From JAEZDR01 sp039811185 (lineage in GTDB: Bacteria; Bacteroidota; Bacteroidia; Chitinophagales; Chitinophagaceae), in NCBI GenBank assembly GCA_039811185.1, contig JBDHYF010000002.1, positions 62,001 to 126,000 on the forward strand: DNA of 64,000 bases, read 5' to 3'. The notes beneath the pieces were generated by a model that saw only the letters and a program-made list of their open reading frames with translations, had not been told where the DNA came from and did no database searches. The first letter of the stretch is position 1, and every line of letters starts with the position of its first letter. Shown here in pieces: positions 18,312-29,100 of the stretch. A program made the translations under genes and the position numbers.

Positions 18312-18941
18312 ATGCTGAAATGGACAGTGTGCTTTGCGATGCTCTTTTTCTTTCTAAAGGCTCAGGCGCAACAAAAATTACTTACGGAAGTTACCGTAAC
18401 CTATCGCATTGAAGCAGCAGACAGCCTGCAACCGCTGCCGGCGCTTTTTCAGGATGCCTACGAACAACTTACCGTTAAAGGACGAAAAGCACGGACCGAT
18501 CTTGTAACAAAAAGCTATCGCCAAACAATTATTGCCGATAATATTTCAGGAACAGCGAAAGTGGCAAAGGAAATTGGGAGCGGAAAATATTTATATGATC
18601 TTGATGCAGACGAATGGAAACAATATAATCAAATTTACGACAGCGTTTCTGTGCAGATCTCTGACGAGCATCGCACCATTCTCGACTATGATTGCGTGAA
18701 GACGATCATACAACTTGAAAACGGAAGAAAGCTTATTTTCTATTGCTCCCCTCAGCTAACAACCGCAGCATCCGTCATCCCCCGGCTCTACACCTTACTC
18801 CCCGGTTTGCCGCTTGCCTACGAAATATACGACAGCAACTTCCGTCAATCGTTTCGTTTTGTGGCTACGGATATAAACGCAGGGATTGTTCCGGGTGGAA
18901 GCATGGAACTACAAGGCGGTGACTACAGGAAAATGAATTAA
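18312..18941 (+). CDS. Secreted GLPGLI-like protein
   Basis: A 209-residue exported protein with a signal peptide (MLKWTVCFAMLFFFLKAQAQ). The arrangement ILDYDCVKTI followed by IFYCSPQL and a C-terminal LLPGLPLAYEI resembles the GLPGLI family of Bacteroidota secreted proteins, whose function is unknown. A TTG nine bases upstream is an alternative start. The 3' end overlaps the convergent small secreted-protein gene by four bases. Confidence 0.6.
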   Translation: MLKWTVCFAMLFFFLKAQAQQKLLTEVTVTYRIEAADSLQPLPALFQDAYEQLTVKGRKARTDLVTKSYRQTIIADNISGTAKVAKEIGSGKYLYDLDADEWKQYNQIYDSVSVQISDEHRTILDYDCVKTIIQLENGRKLIFYCSPQLTTAASVIPRLYTLLPGLPLAYEIYDSNFRQSFRFVATDINAGIVPGGSMELQGGDYRKMN

Positions 18942-19291
18942 AACGGTTGCGCAGGTTTTGGAGTGGCAAACTTTGATACCTTAATCTGGTACTTATACGG
19001 AAAAACGAAGCTGGTATTTCCCTTCTCAAAACGCATGTAAGATGTGGAAACGCCGCCCTGCATGGCTTGCGGAGGCGATGGAAGTTCGTGAATACCCTTA
19101 AATGTAAAGTTCTTCAGGGAGTGCAGCGACGACGAATTAAAAGATTTGGTGCTGCGCAAATGAAGATTCTTTAGAGAATACTTCGACTTTTTAGAAGCGG
19201 TGTTGCCAATAAAAGACGCTACCGCTAACTGTGTAAAAAATACACAAAGTAGCAGTAAAACAACTTTTGTATGACTACCAAAAAACTTCAT
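18938..19291 (-). CDS. Small secreted protein of unknown function
   Basis: I do not recognise this 117-residue protein. The ATG at 19291-19289 gives a basic start and a clear signal peptide (KVVLLLLCVFFTQLAVASF). The mature part is basic and rich in Ser, Lys and Leu, and ends in Pro-rich KFATPKPAQPF. No cysteines remain after the signal. It is convergent with the GLPGLI-like gene and divergent from the TPR gene. Confidence 0.6.
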   Translation of the reverse strand: MKFFGSHTKVVLLLLCVFFTQLAVASFIGNTASKKSKYSLKNLHLRSTKSFNSSSLHSLKNFTFKGIHELPSPPQAMQGGVSTSYMRFEKGNTSFVFPYKYQIKVSKFATPKPAQPF

Positions 19292-19419
19292 TCTGCAAAT
19301 ATAATCCAATTCGTTTTTATTTAACAAATATTTTTTCGTCCGGGCGATAGTGGTTTCTACTTAAATCTTTTTATTTATCGCATAGCGAATATTGCCTACA
19401 TTAGATAAACCGTTGACCT

Positions 19420-20841
19420 ATGCCGGAGGAGTTTCAGGATTTTGAAAAAGAAGATATTGGCGAGTTGTTGCTTCAGTATCAAAAGCTAAAGCAGGGCAAG
19501 GAGCACGCTTTTATTGAGGAAGATGCCTTCGAGCGCATTATTGAACATTTCGATTCCAACGATGATATTTTTACGGCTTTGGAGGCCGCTACCATTGGTC
19601 TGGAATATTTTCCCTATTCTTCCCACTTAATGTACAAAAAGGCCGATCTGTTGCTGGCTACACGGAAATATCGCGAAGCCCTGCAAATTCTAGACGCCGC
19701 CTTTCTGTTCGACAACAGCAATATCAGCTACTATATTTTAAAAACCGACGGCCTTCTCGCGCTTGATGAACATGAAGAAGCCATTGAAATTTTGAACGAA
19801 GCACTTGGCCGCTTTGAGGGTGAAGAAAAAATTGATCTGTTGTTTGAACTGGCCGACGTGTACGATGATTACGAAAAATTTGATAAGGTTTTCGATTGTC
19901 TTGCCATGATTTTGAATGAGGAGCCGGAGAATGAGGAAGCGCTTTACAAGATTTGTTTCTGGACCGACTTCACCGGCCGGAATGAGGAAAGTGTAGAGCT
20001 CCACAAAAAAATTCTCGACGAATTTCCCTTTAACGAGCTTGCCTGGTTTAACCTCGCAGCCGCATTGCAGGGCCTTAAGTTGTACGAAAAAGCCATCGAT
20101 GCTTATCAGTATGCGATTGCAATAGACGAGAAATTCGATTACGCCTATCGCAATATGGGCGATGCTTTTTTAAGATTGAGGAAATATAAAGACGCCATCG
20201 AATCGCTTGAAAAAGTGCTTGAGCTGGCTCGCCCCGAAGAGATTATTTACGAAGCAATTGGCCATTGTTACCAAAAGCTTGGCAACTTTGCGCAGGCCCG
20301 TTTTAACTATCGGAAAGCGTTGCATATGAACGCCTCCGACAGTCGCCATCATTACCGGATCGGCCTCACCTATATGGAAGAGCATCAGTGGGAACTTGCC
20401 ATAAAATCGCTCACAAACGCCCTTCAGATCGGGAAAAATATTGCGGACTACAACCTTGCTATCGGCCAGTGCTTTCTCAATCTCAATGATTACAAAACTG
20501 CCATTCAATACTTCGGAATTGTAATAAAGCATAAGCCGAAAAGTGTGAGCGGATGGGAGTTTTTGATTAAAAGCCTGTACTACGGCGACTTTTTTGAAGA
20601 AGCCGCTGCTCAGTCGCTGAACGCATTAAACAAAACAGGCGGTAAGCCCGTATTCCGATATTTTTATAGTGCTGCTCTTTACCAGTCGGGAAAGCTGAAA
20701 GAGGCGCTTATTCAGCTTGATGCAGGGCTGGAAGCAGCGCCAAAAGGAGTAAAGAAATTTATTGAGCTCGATCCTTCCTTTTTGCAGAACAGCCAGGTGG
20801 TTGACCTGATTGCACGGTACAAGAAAAATAAAAAGCTGTAA
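19420..20841 (+). CDS. Tetratricopeptide-repeat protein
   Basis: A 473-residue protein built almost wholly of TPR helical pairs (from about residue 45 to 460), for example ALQGLKLYEKAIDAYQYAIAI and FLRLRKYKDAIESLEKVLEL. No signal peptide or membrane segment is seen, so it is probably a cytoplasmic scaffold. The N-terminal 20 residues are acidic. Such proteins usually mediate protein-protein contacts; the partner is unknown. It precedes secA but has its own start region, and secA appears to have its own promoter. Confidence 0.85.
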   Translation: MPEEFQDFEKEDIGELLLQYQKLKQGKEHAFIEEDAFERIIEHFDSNDDIFTALEAATIGLEYFPYSSHLMYKKADLLLATRKYREALQILDAAFLFDNSNISYYILKTDGLLALDEHEEAIEILNEALGRFEGEEKIDLLFELADVYDDYEKFDKVFDCLAMILNEEPENEEALYKICFWTDFTGRNEESVELHKKILDEFPFNELAWFNLAAALQGLKLYEKAIDAYQYAIAIDEKFDYAYRNMGDAFLRLRKYKDAIESLEKVLELARPEEIIYEAIGHCYQKLGNFAQARFNYRKALHMNASDSRHHYRIGLTYMEEHQWELAIKSLTNALQIGKNIADYNLAIGQCFLNLNDYKTAIQYFGIVIKHKPKSVSGWEFLIKSLYYGDFFEEAAAQSLNALNKTGGKPVFRYFYSAALYQSGKLKEALIQLDAGLEAAPKGVKKFIELDPSFLQNSQVVDLIARYKKNKKL

Positions 20842-20884
20842 GGCTTTTTAGCGGATATTAAGGTTATGTTGTATCCGTTTTGTT

Positions 20885-20918
20885 TTTGCCGCTTAATGCC
20901 GCCGGTTCTATAAATTTG
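20885..20918 (+). promoter_or_regulatory. Possible promoter for secA
   Basis: TTTG (20885-20888), 22 bases, then TAAATTTG (20911-20918), an exact match to TAnnTTTG. This predicts a leader of roughly 85-90 bases before the secA ATG. Confidence 0.5.
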
Positions 20919-21012
20919 CAGGCTTTCAAAGCACTGCTGTCAATTTGGCTACTCTGTTGGCTTCGCACTGTTTTTGAACATCAGGCATTCAATTTTAAAG
21001 CATTTACCTTTT

Positions 21013-24000
21013 ATGATAGGTTTTCTAAGTAAGATTTTTGGCGGCAACAAATCGCAAAAAGATGTTAAGCAGTTACTTCCGGTGGTGGAGGAAGTGAAAA
21101 AGCACTTCGATGCACTTCAGTCACTTTCTAACGATGCGCTCCGCAACAAAACAAACGAATTCAAGCAACGGATTGAGGCTTGGCTGAAAGATATTGACCA
21201 CGAAATTTCCGAAATCCGGCATCAGGCGGAAAACCTTGCAGCAGAAGACATTCAGCAGAAAGATGGCTTATATCAGCAGATCGACGTTTTAAAGAAAACA
21301 CGCGATGAAAAGCTGGAGGAAGTGCTGAAAGATATTCTTCCTGAAGCCTTTGCTGTAGTTAAGGAAACCGCAAGGCGTTTTAAAGAAAATGCGCAAATGG
21401 TAGCAAGAGCTACGGAGCTTGACCGCGAGTTGAGCGTGAAAAAAAGTTACGTTACCATTGAGGGTGAAAATGCCATTTTTTCGAATAGCTGGACAGCAGC
21501 CGGCAACACAGTGAGCTGGAACATGGTTCATTACGACGTTCAGCTTATTGGTGGTACGGTGTTGCACTCAGGTAAAATTGCAGAGATGGCAACCGGCGAG
21601 GGTAAAACGCTTGTTTCTACTTTGCCCGCCTATCTGAATGCGCTTGCCGGACAAGGCGTTCACATCATTACCGTGAACGATTATCTGGCCCGTCGCGACT
21701 CCGAATGGAACGGCCCCATCTTTGAATGGCTCGGGCTTACCGTTGACTGTATCGACAAACATCAACCCAACAGCGCCGATCGCCGCAAGGCATACCTCGC
21801 CGACATCACCTACGGAACGAATAACGAATTTGGTTTCGACTATCTGCGCGATAACATGGTACACAATCCCGACGAAATGGTGCAACGAAAACATCATTTT
21901 GCCATGGTAGATGAGGTGGACTCTGTATTGATTGATGACGCAAGAACGCCGTTGATTATTTCAGGCCCGATTGGAAGAGACGATAATACCGAACAGTTTT
22001 TTCAACTGAAGCCGCGGATCGAACAGCTGGTTGAAGCGCAGCGCCGGGCAGTAAACCAATATCTGACCGAAGCAAGGAAAAAGATTGCGGAAGGGAACGA
22101 CGACCCGAAAGACGGCGGCCTTGCGCTTTTCCGCGCCTATCGTGGATTGCCAAAGAACAGTGCGCTGATTAAATTTTTAAGCGAGCCGGGTATCCGCGTA
22201 AAACTTCAAAAAGCCGAGAACCATTATCTGGCCGAACAACAAAAAGAAATGCCGAAGGCCGACGAAGGCCTTTATTTCTATATTGAAGAAAAAAGCAATT
22301 CGGTTGATTTAACCGACAAAGGGATTCAGATGATTACAAAAGCCGGAGAAGATCCTAACTTCTTTGTGCTTCCCGATATCAGCGTTTCTCTTGCGGCAAT
22401 CGACACCAACGATGCACTGACGCCTGAAGACAAAATGCAACGGAAAGAAGCGTTATTAAACGAGTATGCAGTAAAAGCCGAAAGAATTCATACCATACAG
22501 CAACTGCTGAAAGCTTATACCTTATTTGAAAAAGATGTTGAGTACATCGTAATTGAAGGTGAAGTGAAAATTGTGGACGAACAAACCGGCCGTATTATGG
22601 AAGGCAGGCGTTATAGCGACGGGCTGCATCAGGCTTTGGAGGCAAAAGAAAACGTAAAGATTGAAGCCACCACACAAACCTATGCCACCATTACACTGCA
22701 AAACTATTTCAGGATGTACCACAAGCTTGCGGGTATGACCGGTACAGCCGAAACGGAAGCGGCGGAGTTGTGGAACATATATAAACTCGATGTAGTTACC
22801 ATTCCCACGAATATTCCTGTTATACGAAAAGATGAGCAGGACCTCGTGTACAAAACCAAGCGAGAAAAGTTTAAAGCAGTAATCGACGAAATTGAAACCC
22901 TGCGCAAAAATGGCCGTCCGGTGCTTGTTGGTACCACGTCGGTTGAGGTGAGTGAGTTGCTGAGCCGAATGCTGCGCCAAAAGCAAATTCCGCATAACGT
23001 ACTCAACGCAAAACAACACGCCAGAGAAGCACAGGTGGTGGCCGAAGCCGGCCTTGCGGGCAATGTAACGATTGCTACCAACATGGCCGGTCGTGGTACT
23101 GATATCAAGCTTGGGCCGGGCGTTAAAGAAGCCGGCGGGCTTGCCATTGTGGGTACCGAGCGCCACGAAAGCCGTCGTGTAGACCGGCAGCTGAGAGGCC
23201 GTGCCGGACGTCAGGGCGATCCCGGTTCATCCCAGTTCTTTGTGTCGCTTGAAGATGATTTGATGCGCATGTTTGGCAGTGAAAGAATTGCCAAAGTGAT
23301 GGATTTTGCCGGATATAAAGAAGGTGAAGTGATTCAGCACAGCATGATCACAAAATCTATTGAAAGAGCACAGCGGAAAGTGGAAGAAAACAACTTTGGA
23401 ATACGTAAACGCCTGCTCGAATATGATGATGTGATGAACAAGCAGCGTACAGTGATATACACCCGCCGCAACCACGCTTTGTTTGGCGAAAGGCTTGCGC
23501 TCGATCTTGACAGCGCGTTTTATACAGTTGCAGAATCGCTCGTTAGTTCGTTTAAAGAGCAAAACGATTTTGAGGGCTTCCGTCTGGCGGTAATTGTAAA
23601 CTTTGGAAAAGATCCGGAGCTTACGCCGGAGCAGTTTTCATCGAAAGCCGAACACGTACTTGCAGAGGAATTGTATCAGCAGGTAACGGCTAACTATAAC
23701 CGGAAAAAAGAAGACATGAGCCAGCAGGCGGTGCCGGTGTTTAAAGGCATTCGCGAAAATCAGGGCGGTCAAATCCAGAATGTAATTGTTCCGTTTACCG
23801 ACGGCAGAAAAGGCATTCAGGTGCTTGCCAATCTCGACAAAACGGTTGCCACCGATGGGCGCGAGCTCATGAATTCGCTCGAAAAAACCGTTACGCTTGC
23901 CTTTATTGATGAGGCATGGAAAGAGCACTTACGCGCCATGGACGATTTAAAGCAGAGTGTACAAACGGCGCATTACGAGCAAAAAGATCCGCTGGTAATT

Positions 24001-24339
24001 TATAAGGTAGAGGCATTTGAACTCTTTAGTAAGATGACGGGCGAAGTAAACAGAAACATTGTTCAGTTTTTATGTCATTCGCAAATTCCGCTGGAACAAA
24101 ACGAAGGCAGGCTGAAAGAAGGCAGAGAACAAAAAACCGATATGAGCCAGATGCGGATTAATAAAGATGAGATCGACAATGCCGGAAGCGATTATGGCGC
24201 TAACGAAAACGATTATTTCGATCCATCGTCAACTGCGGTGAAACAGGAGCCTGTTAAAGTAGGACCTAAAATTGGCAGAAACGATCCCTGTCCCTGCGGC
24301 AGCGGAAAAAAATACAAACAATGCCACGGCAGAGAATAA
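21013..24339 (+). CDS. secA: Preprotein translocase ATPase SecA
   Basis: The motor ATPase that drives secretory proteins through SecYEG. The ATG at 21013 (MIGFLSKIFGG) gives 1,108 residues, about 200 longer than E. coli SecA; extra segments are visible in the first nucleotide-binding domain region (about 320-480), as usual in Bacteroidota. Walker A ATGEGKT is at 193-199. DEVDSVLIDDARTPLIISG is the Walker B region, and NMAGRGTDIKLG with RQLRGRAGRQGDPG mark the second motor domain. The C-terminus CPCGSGKKYKQCHG is the zinc-binding SecB/ribosome-contact tail. A terminator follows. Confidence 0.97.
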   Translation: MIGFLSKIFGGNKSQKDVKQLLPVVEEVKKHFDALQSLSNDALRNKTNEFKQRIEAWLKDIDHEISEIRHQAENLAAEDIQQKDGLYQQIDVLKKTRDEKLEEVLKDILPEAFAVVKETARRFKENAQMVARATELDRELSVKKSYVTIEGENAIFSNSWTAAGNTVSWNMVHYDVQLIGGTVLHSGKIAEMATGEGKTLVSTLPAYLNALAGQGVHIITVNDYLARRDSEWNGPIFEWLGLTVDCIDKHQPNSADRRKAYLADITYGTNNEFGFDYLRDNMVHNPDEMVQRKHHFAMVDEVDSVLIDDARTPLIISGPIGRDDNTEQFFQLKPRIEQLVEAQRRAVNQYLTEARKKIAEGNDDPKDGGLALFRAYRGLPKNSALIKFLSEPGIRVKLQKAENHYLAEQQKEMPKADEGLYFYIEEKSNSVDLTDKGIQMITKAGEDPNFFVLPDISVSLAAIDTNDALTPEDKMQRKEALLNEYAVKAERIHTIQQLLKAYTLFEKDVEYIVIEGEVKIVDEQTGRIMEGRRYSDGLHQALEAKENVKIEATTQTYATITLQNYFRMYHKLAGMTGTAETEAAELWNIYKLDVVTIPTNIPVIRKDEQDLVYKTKREKFKAVIDEIETLRKNGRPVLVGTTSVEVSELLSRMLRQKQIPHNVLNAKQHAREAQVVAEAGLAGNVTIATNMAGRGTDIKLGPGVKEAGGLAIVGTERHESRRVDRQLRGRAGRQGDPGSSQFFVSLEDDLMRMFGSERIAKVMDFAGYKEGEVIQHSMITKSIERAQRKVEENNFGIRKRLLEYDDVMNKQRTVIYTRRNHALFGERLALDLDSAFYTVAESLVSSFKEQNDFEGFRLAVIVNFGKDPELTPEQFSSKAEHVLAEELYQQVTANYNRKKEDMSQQAVPVFKGIRENQGGQIQNVIVPFTDGRKGIQVLANLDKTVATDGRELMNSLEKTVTLAFIDEAWKEHLRAMDDLKQSVQTAHYEQKDPLVIYKVEAFELFSKMTGEVNRNIVQFLCHSQIPLEQNEGRLKEGREQKTDMSQMRINKDEIDNAGSDYGANENDYFDPSSTAVKQEPVKVGPKIGRNDPCPCGSGKKYKQCHGRE

Positions 24340-24343
24340 AGCA

Positions 24344-24374
24344 AAGCCTCATCACCGGTTGATGGGGCTTTTTT
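24344..24374 (+). terminator. Rho-independent terminator after secA
   Basis: AAGCCTCATCA (24344-24354) pairs with TGATGGGGCTT (24360-24370), with one T-G pair, around a five-base loop, then four more T. Confidence 0.85.
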
Positions 24375-24385
24375 AAGTTGATACT

Positions 24386-25306
24386 ATGACGCAAACAATG
24401 CAACGGACCGTTTTTATTTTGCTGGCCGCATTATGTGTTACGCCTTTGGTGTCGTCGCCGGTTGCGCTTGCGCTTGGATTTATGGCTGCCATTTTTTTAG
24501 AAAATCCGTATCAGCAGCGCGTGCAAAAGCACATTCGTGTGCTGTTGCAGGTGTCGATCGTGGGTTTGGGTTTCGGGCTTAAATTAAACGAGGCGCTTCA
24601 TGCGGGGCGCGAAGGTTTTCTGCTCACGGTCATCAGCATTTTTTCTGTATTGGTTTTGGGTTATTTATTTGGAAAGATGTTGAAGATAGATAAGAAGTTA
24701 TCGTATCTGGTGTCGAGCGGAACTGCTATTTGCGGAGGGAGCGCCATAGCTGCGGTATCGCCCATTATACGGGCAGATGCGCGGTTTATTTCTGTTGCAT
24801 TGGCCATTGTTTTCTCGCTCAACTCTATTGCCCTTTTTGTGTTTCCTGTTTTAGGGCATGCACTTGCTTTAACGCAGGAGCAGTTCGGTTTATGGTGTGC
24901 AGTAGGTATTCATGATACCAGTTCGGTGGTGGGCGCTGCAAATAAATATGGAGCCGAAGCCCTGAAAGTGGCTACTACGGTTAAGCTTGCGCGTGCACTG
25001 TGGATTATTCCGCTTTCCATTATCAGCGTTTTTTTATTTAAGAGTAAGTCGGTCAAAATCAAAATTCCCTGGTTTATTGCCTATTTCATCCTTGCCATTT
25101 TAGCCAACTCATATTTTCCTGTTATCGACACTGTGAGCCCTTACATTACGGCGGTTGCGAGAGCCGGCTTAAATCTGACGTTGTTTTTTATCGGATCAAC
25201 GTTGTCGCTCGAAACGCTGAAGTCGATTGGTGTTAAGCCGTTGGTGCTTGCGGTTTTACTATGGGTGATCATCAGCGTTGGCACTTTAATTTTAATATTA
25301 AACTGA
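24386..25306 (+). CDS. YeiH-family putative sulfate/anion exporter
   Basis: A 306-residue inner-membrane protein with about ten helices from the YeiH (UPF0324) family, proposed to export anions such as sulfate; substrate unproven. SSGTAICGGSAIAAVSPII and GIHDTSSVVGAANKYG are the two conserved segments. It starts 12 bases after the secA terminator. The broken YoaK-type gene begins two bases after its stop, suggesting they were once one operon. Confidence 0.85.
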   Translation: MTQTMQRTVFILLAALCVTPLVSSPVALALGFMAAIFLENPYQQRVQKHIRVLLQVSIVGLGFGLKLNEALHAGREGFLLTVISIFSVLVLGYLFGKMLKIDKKLSYLVSSGTAICGGSAIAAVSPIIRADARFISVALAIVFSLNSIALFVFPVLGHALALTQEQFGLWCAVGIHDTSSVVGAANKYGAEALKVATTVKLARALWIIPLSIISVFLFKSKSVKIKIPWFIAYFILAILANSYFPVIDTVSPYITAVARAGLNLTLFFIGSTLSLETLKSIGVKPLVLAVLLWVIISVGTLILILN

Positions 25307-25308
25307 CC

Positions 25309-26027
25309 ATGTTTCGGCACCGGGGAAAATCGCGTACTGTACAACAAAACAAGCGTATCGCATCGTTGTTGTCGTTTGTTGCGGGAGTGGTAAACGTGGC
25401 GGGCTTTTTATCGGTGCACCAATTAACGACCAACGTTACGGGGCACTTTGCCTTTTTTACAGAAGAGGTGTTCAGGCTTAACTTCTCTGCTGCCGCGGTG
25501 TTTTTGTTATTTGTGTTATGCTTTTTTGGAGGATCGTTTGTTTCCAACTTTTAATTGAGGTGATAAGAAAAACCAACGATCGCTATACTTATACAGTGCC
25601 GGTGATGATAGAAACCGCCGTGTTGTTGATGGTGGCTGTATTTGGCAGTGCGCTGCAACAACATCAGCCGGCGGTGATTGCCTGTTTTCTGTTGTTTGCG
25701 ATGGGCTTGCAAAACAGTATGGTTACCATTATTTCAAACGCCATCGTACGGACAACGCACCTTACCGGCCTTTTTACGGATTTGGGAATTGAACTGTCGC
25801 AGTTGTTTTTTTACAAGTCGGCGCAGGAAAAACGCAAGCTGTGGTCAACGATATTTCTACGGTTACGAATCATTCGTTTTTTCTTTTTTGGAGCGTTGTG
25901 CGGAGGGTTGTTATACGGTAAGATGCAGCTTTATATTTTGTTTCTGCCGGCCGCGCTACTGGTGGGCGGATTGTTTTACGATGTTGTCCGCTTTAAAATG
26001 ATGAAGATGGCGGGAAGGAAAGATTGA
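25309..26027 (+). pseudogene. YoaK/DUF1275 membrane protein, broken by a frameshift
   Basis: Two frames together make one DUF1275 (YoaK-type) membrane protein of about 239 residues. The first (25309-25554) carries SFVAGVVNVAGFLSVHQL and TTNVTGHFAFF and stops at SFVSNF. The second continues in the +1 frame with LIEVIRKTND, then FAMGLQNSMV and TTHLTGLFTDLG. The break is at a run of four T (25549-25552): one more T would restore SNFLIEV. It may be true inactivation or a homopolymer sequencing error. The function of the family is unknown. It sits at the left edge of the AT-rich defence-like operon. Confidence 0.8.
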
Positions 26028-26103
26028 GTAAGTTTGGTAAACACTGCATACAAGGGATAGCTGAATTAGATGCCGTATAGTATAAAAAAGCTGCAAAATA
26101 AAT

Positions 26104-29100
26104 ATGAGTTCAGATACCAAAACAGACCATACAGACTTGACTTTCTTCACCAATGAGGAAGGACATACTTTGTTAAGCAGATTCAAATCAACACTTAAGG
26201 ACACACAATTATTTGATGTGTTAGTCGGGTATTTCAGGGCAAGCGGTTTTCATCAACTATATGACGCACTTGAACCTGTAGAGAAAATCAGAATTCTGGT
26301 CGGGTTGAGTGTGGATCGAGATTCTTACGATATAATGCAATACCATCATCAGAATGGTATAATAGATTTTGAATCGCATCAACGAACCAAGAAACGCTAC
26401 CAACAAAACCTAAAGGAAGAAATTGAAAACAGTGATGAAAACGACAACCGACTTGAAATAGGAATACGAAAGTTTATTGAGTTTCTTAAAGCCGACTGTC
26501 AGGATCCTGCAATGGATAAAGCATATAACGGCAATGGAAAGAAACTTGAAATACGAGCCTATCCATCCAAAAATATTCACGCTAAAGTTTACATCGGAAA
26601 ATTCAAGCCCGAAGACCGAGATTATGGATTTGTAATTACGGGTTCGAGTAATTTTTCAGAATCAGGATTTGTAGCAAACCGTGAATTTAACGTTGAGTTA
26701 CGAAATAAAAGAGATGTTCTTTTTGCTGAAGACCAATTCAATGCCCTCTGGAAAGAATCGGTTGACATTTCAGAAGACTTTGTTGATACCATCCAAAACA
26801 AGACTTGGCTTAACGACCAAATTCTACCTTATGAACTTTACCTAAAACTTATTTATGAGTATCTGGAAGAAGACATCAATTTGGCGGATGAATTTGAACC
26901 ATTCCTACCTGATGGCTTTATGAAATTGAAATACCAAAATCAAGCAGCTATTCAGGCAAAGAAGATTTTGGAAACGTACAACGGTGTTTTCTTGGCTGAT
27001 GTGGTTGGTTTGGGTAAAACCTTTATCACGGCTTTATTGCTTCAACAATTGCAAGGTAGAACATTGGTTATTTGCCCACCCGTCTTGAAAGACTACTGGA
27101 AAGATTCTCTTTTTGATTTTGGTATCAGAAGTTTTGAAGTGGAATCGTTGGGCAAGCTAGAACACATCATTAAAAAGGGTTTGGAACGTTACGACTACAT
27201 AGTAGTGGATGAAGCCCATCGCTTCCGAAATGAAAACACACAATCATACGCCAACCTGCTTGACATCTGTCGTGGCAAGAAAGTTATCTTGGTAACGGCA
27301 ACACCGTTGAACAATACTGTTGATGATATTTTCGCTCAATTAAAATTGTTTCAAGCTCCAAAGAATTCAACAATTCCTGGCATTCCGAATTTAGAAAAGT
27401 ACTTTTCCAATTTTAGAACACGATTATCCAAACTGGAAAAGACCGACCCTGAATACAAAAAACTCATTAAGGAAATTTCAGACGACATTAGAAATAGTAT
27501 CCTTCGTTATGTGATGGTTCGCAGAACCCGAACAGACGTAATGACCTATTTCAAACAGGATATGAAAATGCAGGGATTGACTTTTCCCAACTTAGACAAT
27601 CCGCAAAAAATCGTGTACAAATACGAAGGTGAGTTAGAAACCATTTTCAACAACACCATCAAAAAACTACAAGAGTTTACCTATGCCCGATACACGCCTT
27701 TGCTTTACTACATCGGCAATAAAGCTTTGAGCGAATTTGAAATGCAGCAACAACGAAACGTTGGTGGCTTTATGAAAGGTATTTTGGTAAAGCGTTTGGA
27801 AAGTAGTTTTCACGCCTTTCGCCAGAGTGTTGACCGCTTCATTACTTCCTATGAGAAGTTCATTGAGATGTATAAAAACGGAACGGTGTACATCAGCAAG
27901 AAAGTAGATGTGTACGACCTGATTGAAAGCGACAACATTGAACGTTTGGAAGAATTTGTGGAAGAAGAAAAGGCCCACAAGTACGATTCACAGGATTTCA
28001 AAAAAGAATTCATTGACAAATTAGAGTTTGACCTTGCCATATTAAAGGAAGTAAAAAAACTGTGGCAAACGGTCAACTCTGACCCCAAGTTGGAAACATT
28101 CATACAAGAGCTAAAGTCAAAGACATCTCTGAAAAGTAACAAATTAGTCATCTTCACCGAATCGAAAGAAACAGGAGATTACATCTACGAAGCTCTGCAA
28201 AGTGAGTTCAAAGGCAAAGTGATGTTCTATTCCAGCACGGGCGGACGACACACAGACAACAAACTCATTTCAAACCATACGGTTTCAAGAGACATCATTA
28301 CATCCAATTTTGATCCGAAACACAAAGAAAAAAGAGACGACCTTAAAATATTGATTGCCACAGATGTGTTAGCAGAAGGTATCAACCTACACCGTTCCAA
28401 CGTACTTATCAATTACGATTTGCCTTGGAATCCTACACGGGTGCTGCAGCGTGCAGGTCGCGTAAACCGTTTGGGCAGCAACTTCCCGAAAGTACATATC
28501 TTTAACTTTTTCCCTACCACTCAATCTGACGAACATCTTGGACTGGAAGTAAACATCACCAATAAAATCCAAATGTTTCACGACATATTGGGTGAAGATG
28601 CCAAATACCTGAGTGATGGTGAAGAATTCGGAAGTCAGGAACTATTCAACACCTTGAATAGCAAAACTGCTTACACAGGTGAAGATGGTGAAGGCGATTC
28701 GGAATTGAAGTATCTGGAGCTAATGCGAAAGATACGTGATGACAATCCTGACTTGTTTGAGAAAATCAAAAACCTACCGAAGAAAGCCCGTTCAGGTTTC
28801 AAAAAAGAAAATTTGGAAGATGATGCCTTGGTCACCTTTTTCCGAATTGGCAAACTCAAAAAGTTCTACATCAACCAAAGCGGCAAATCGGGTGAGATTA
28901 CCTTTTTTGATGCGGTGAAAGAATTGGAATGTAAGCCTGAAACGCCACGAGCCAACATTCCAAACGATTACTTTCATTTGTTACAAACCAACAAAACACG
29001 TTTTGAATTAGACACCACCGTAGGTGATGAACAAACCAAAGGAAGTGGCGGCCGTTCAAACGCCAAATACATTGAAACCCGATTGAAAGACAAGTCTTTC

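Noticed and set aside
20830..20849. A small hairpin with T run at the end of the TPR gene
   Set aside because: AAAAAGC/GCTTTTT makes a weak, A/T-dominated stem overlapping the stop codon; not enough to call a terminator.
22522..23166. A 214-codon minus-strand frame inside secA
   Set aside because: Antisense shadow of a well-conserved region, as are similar frames inside clpC (6736-7347).
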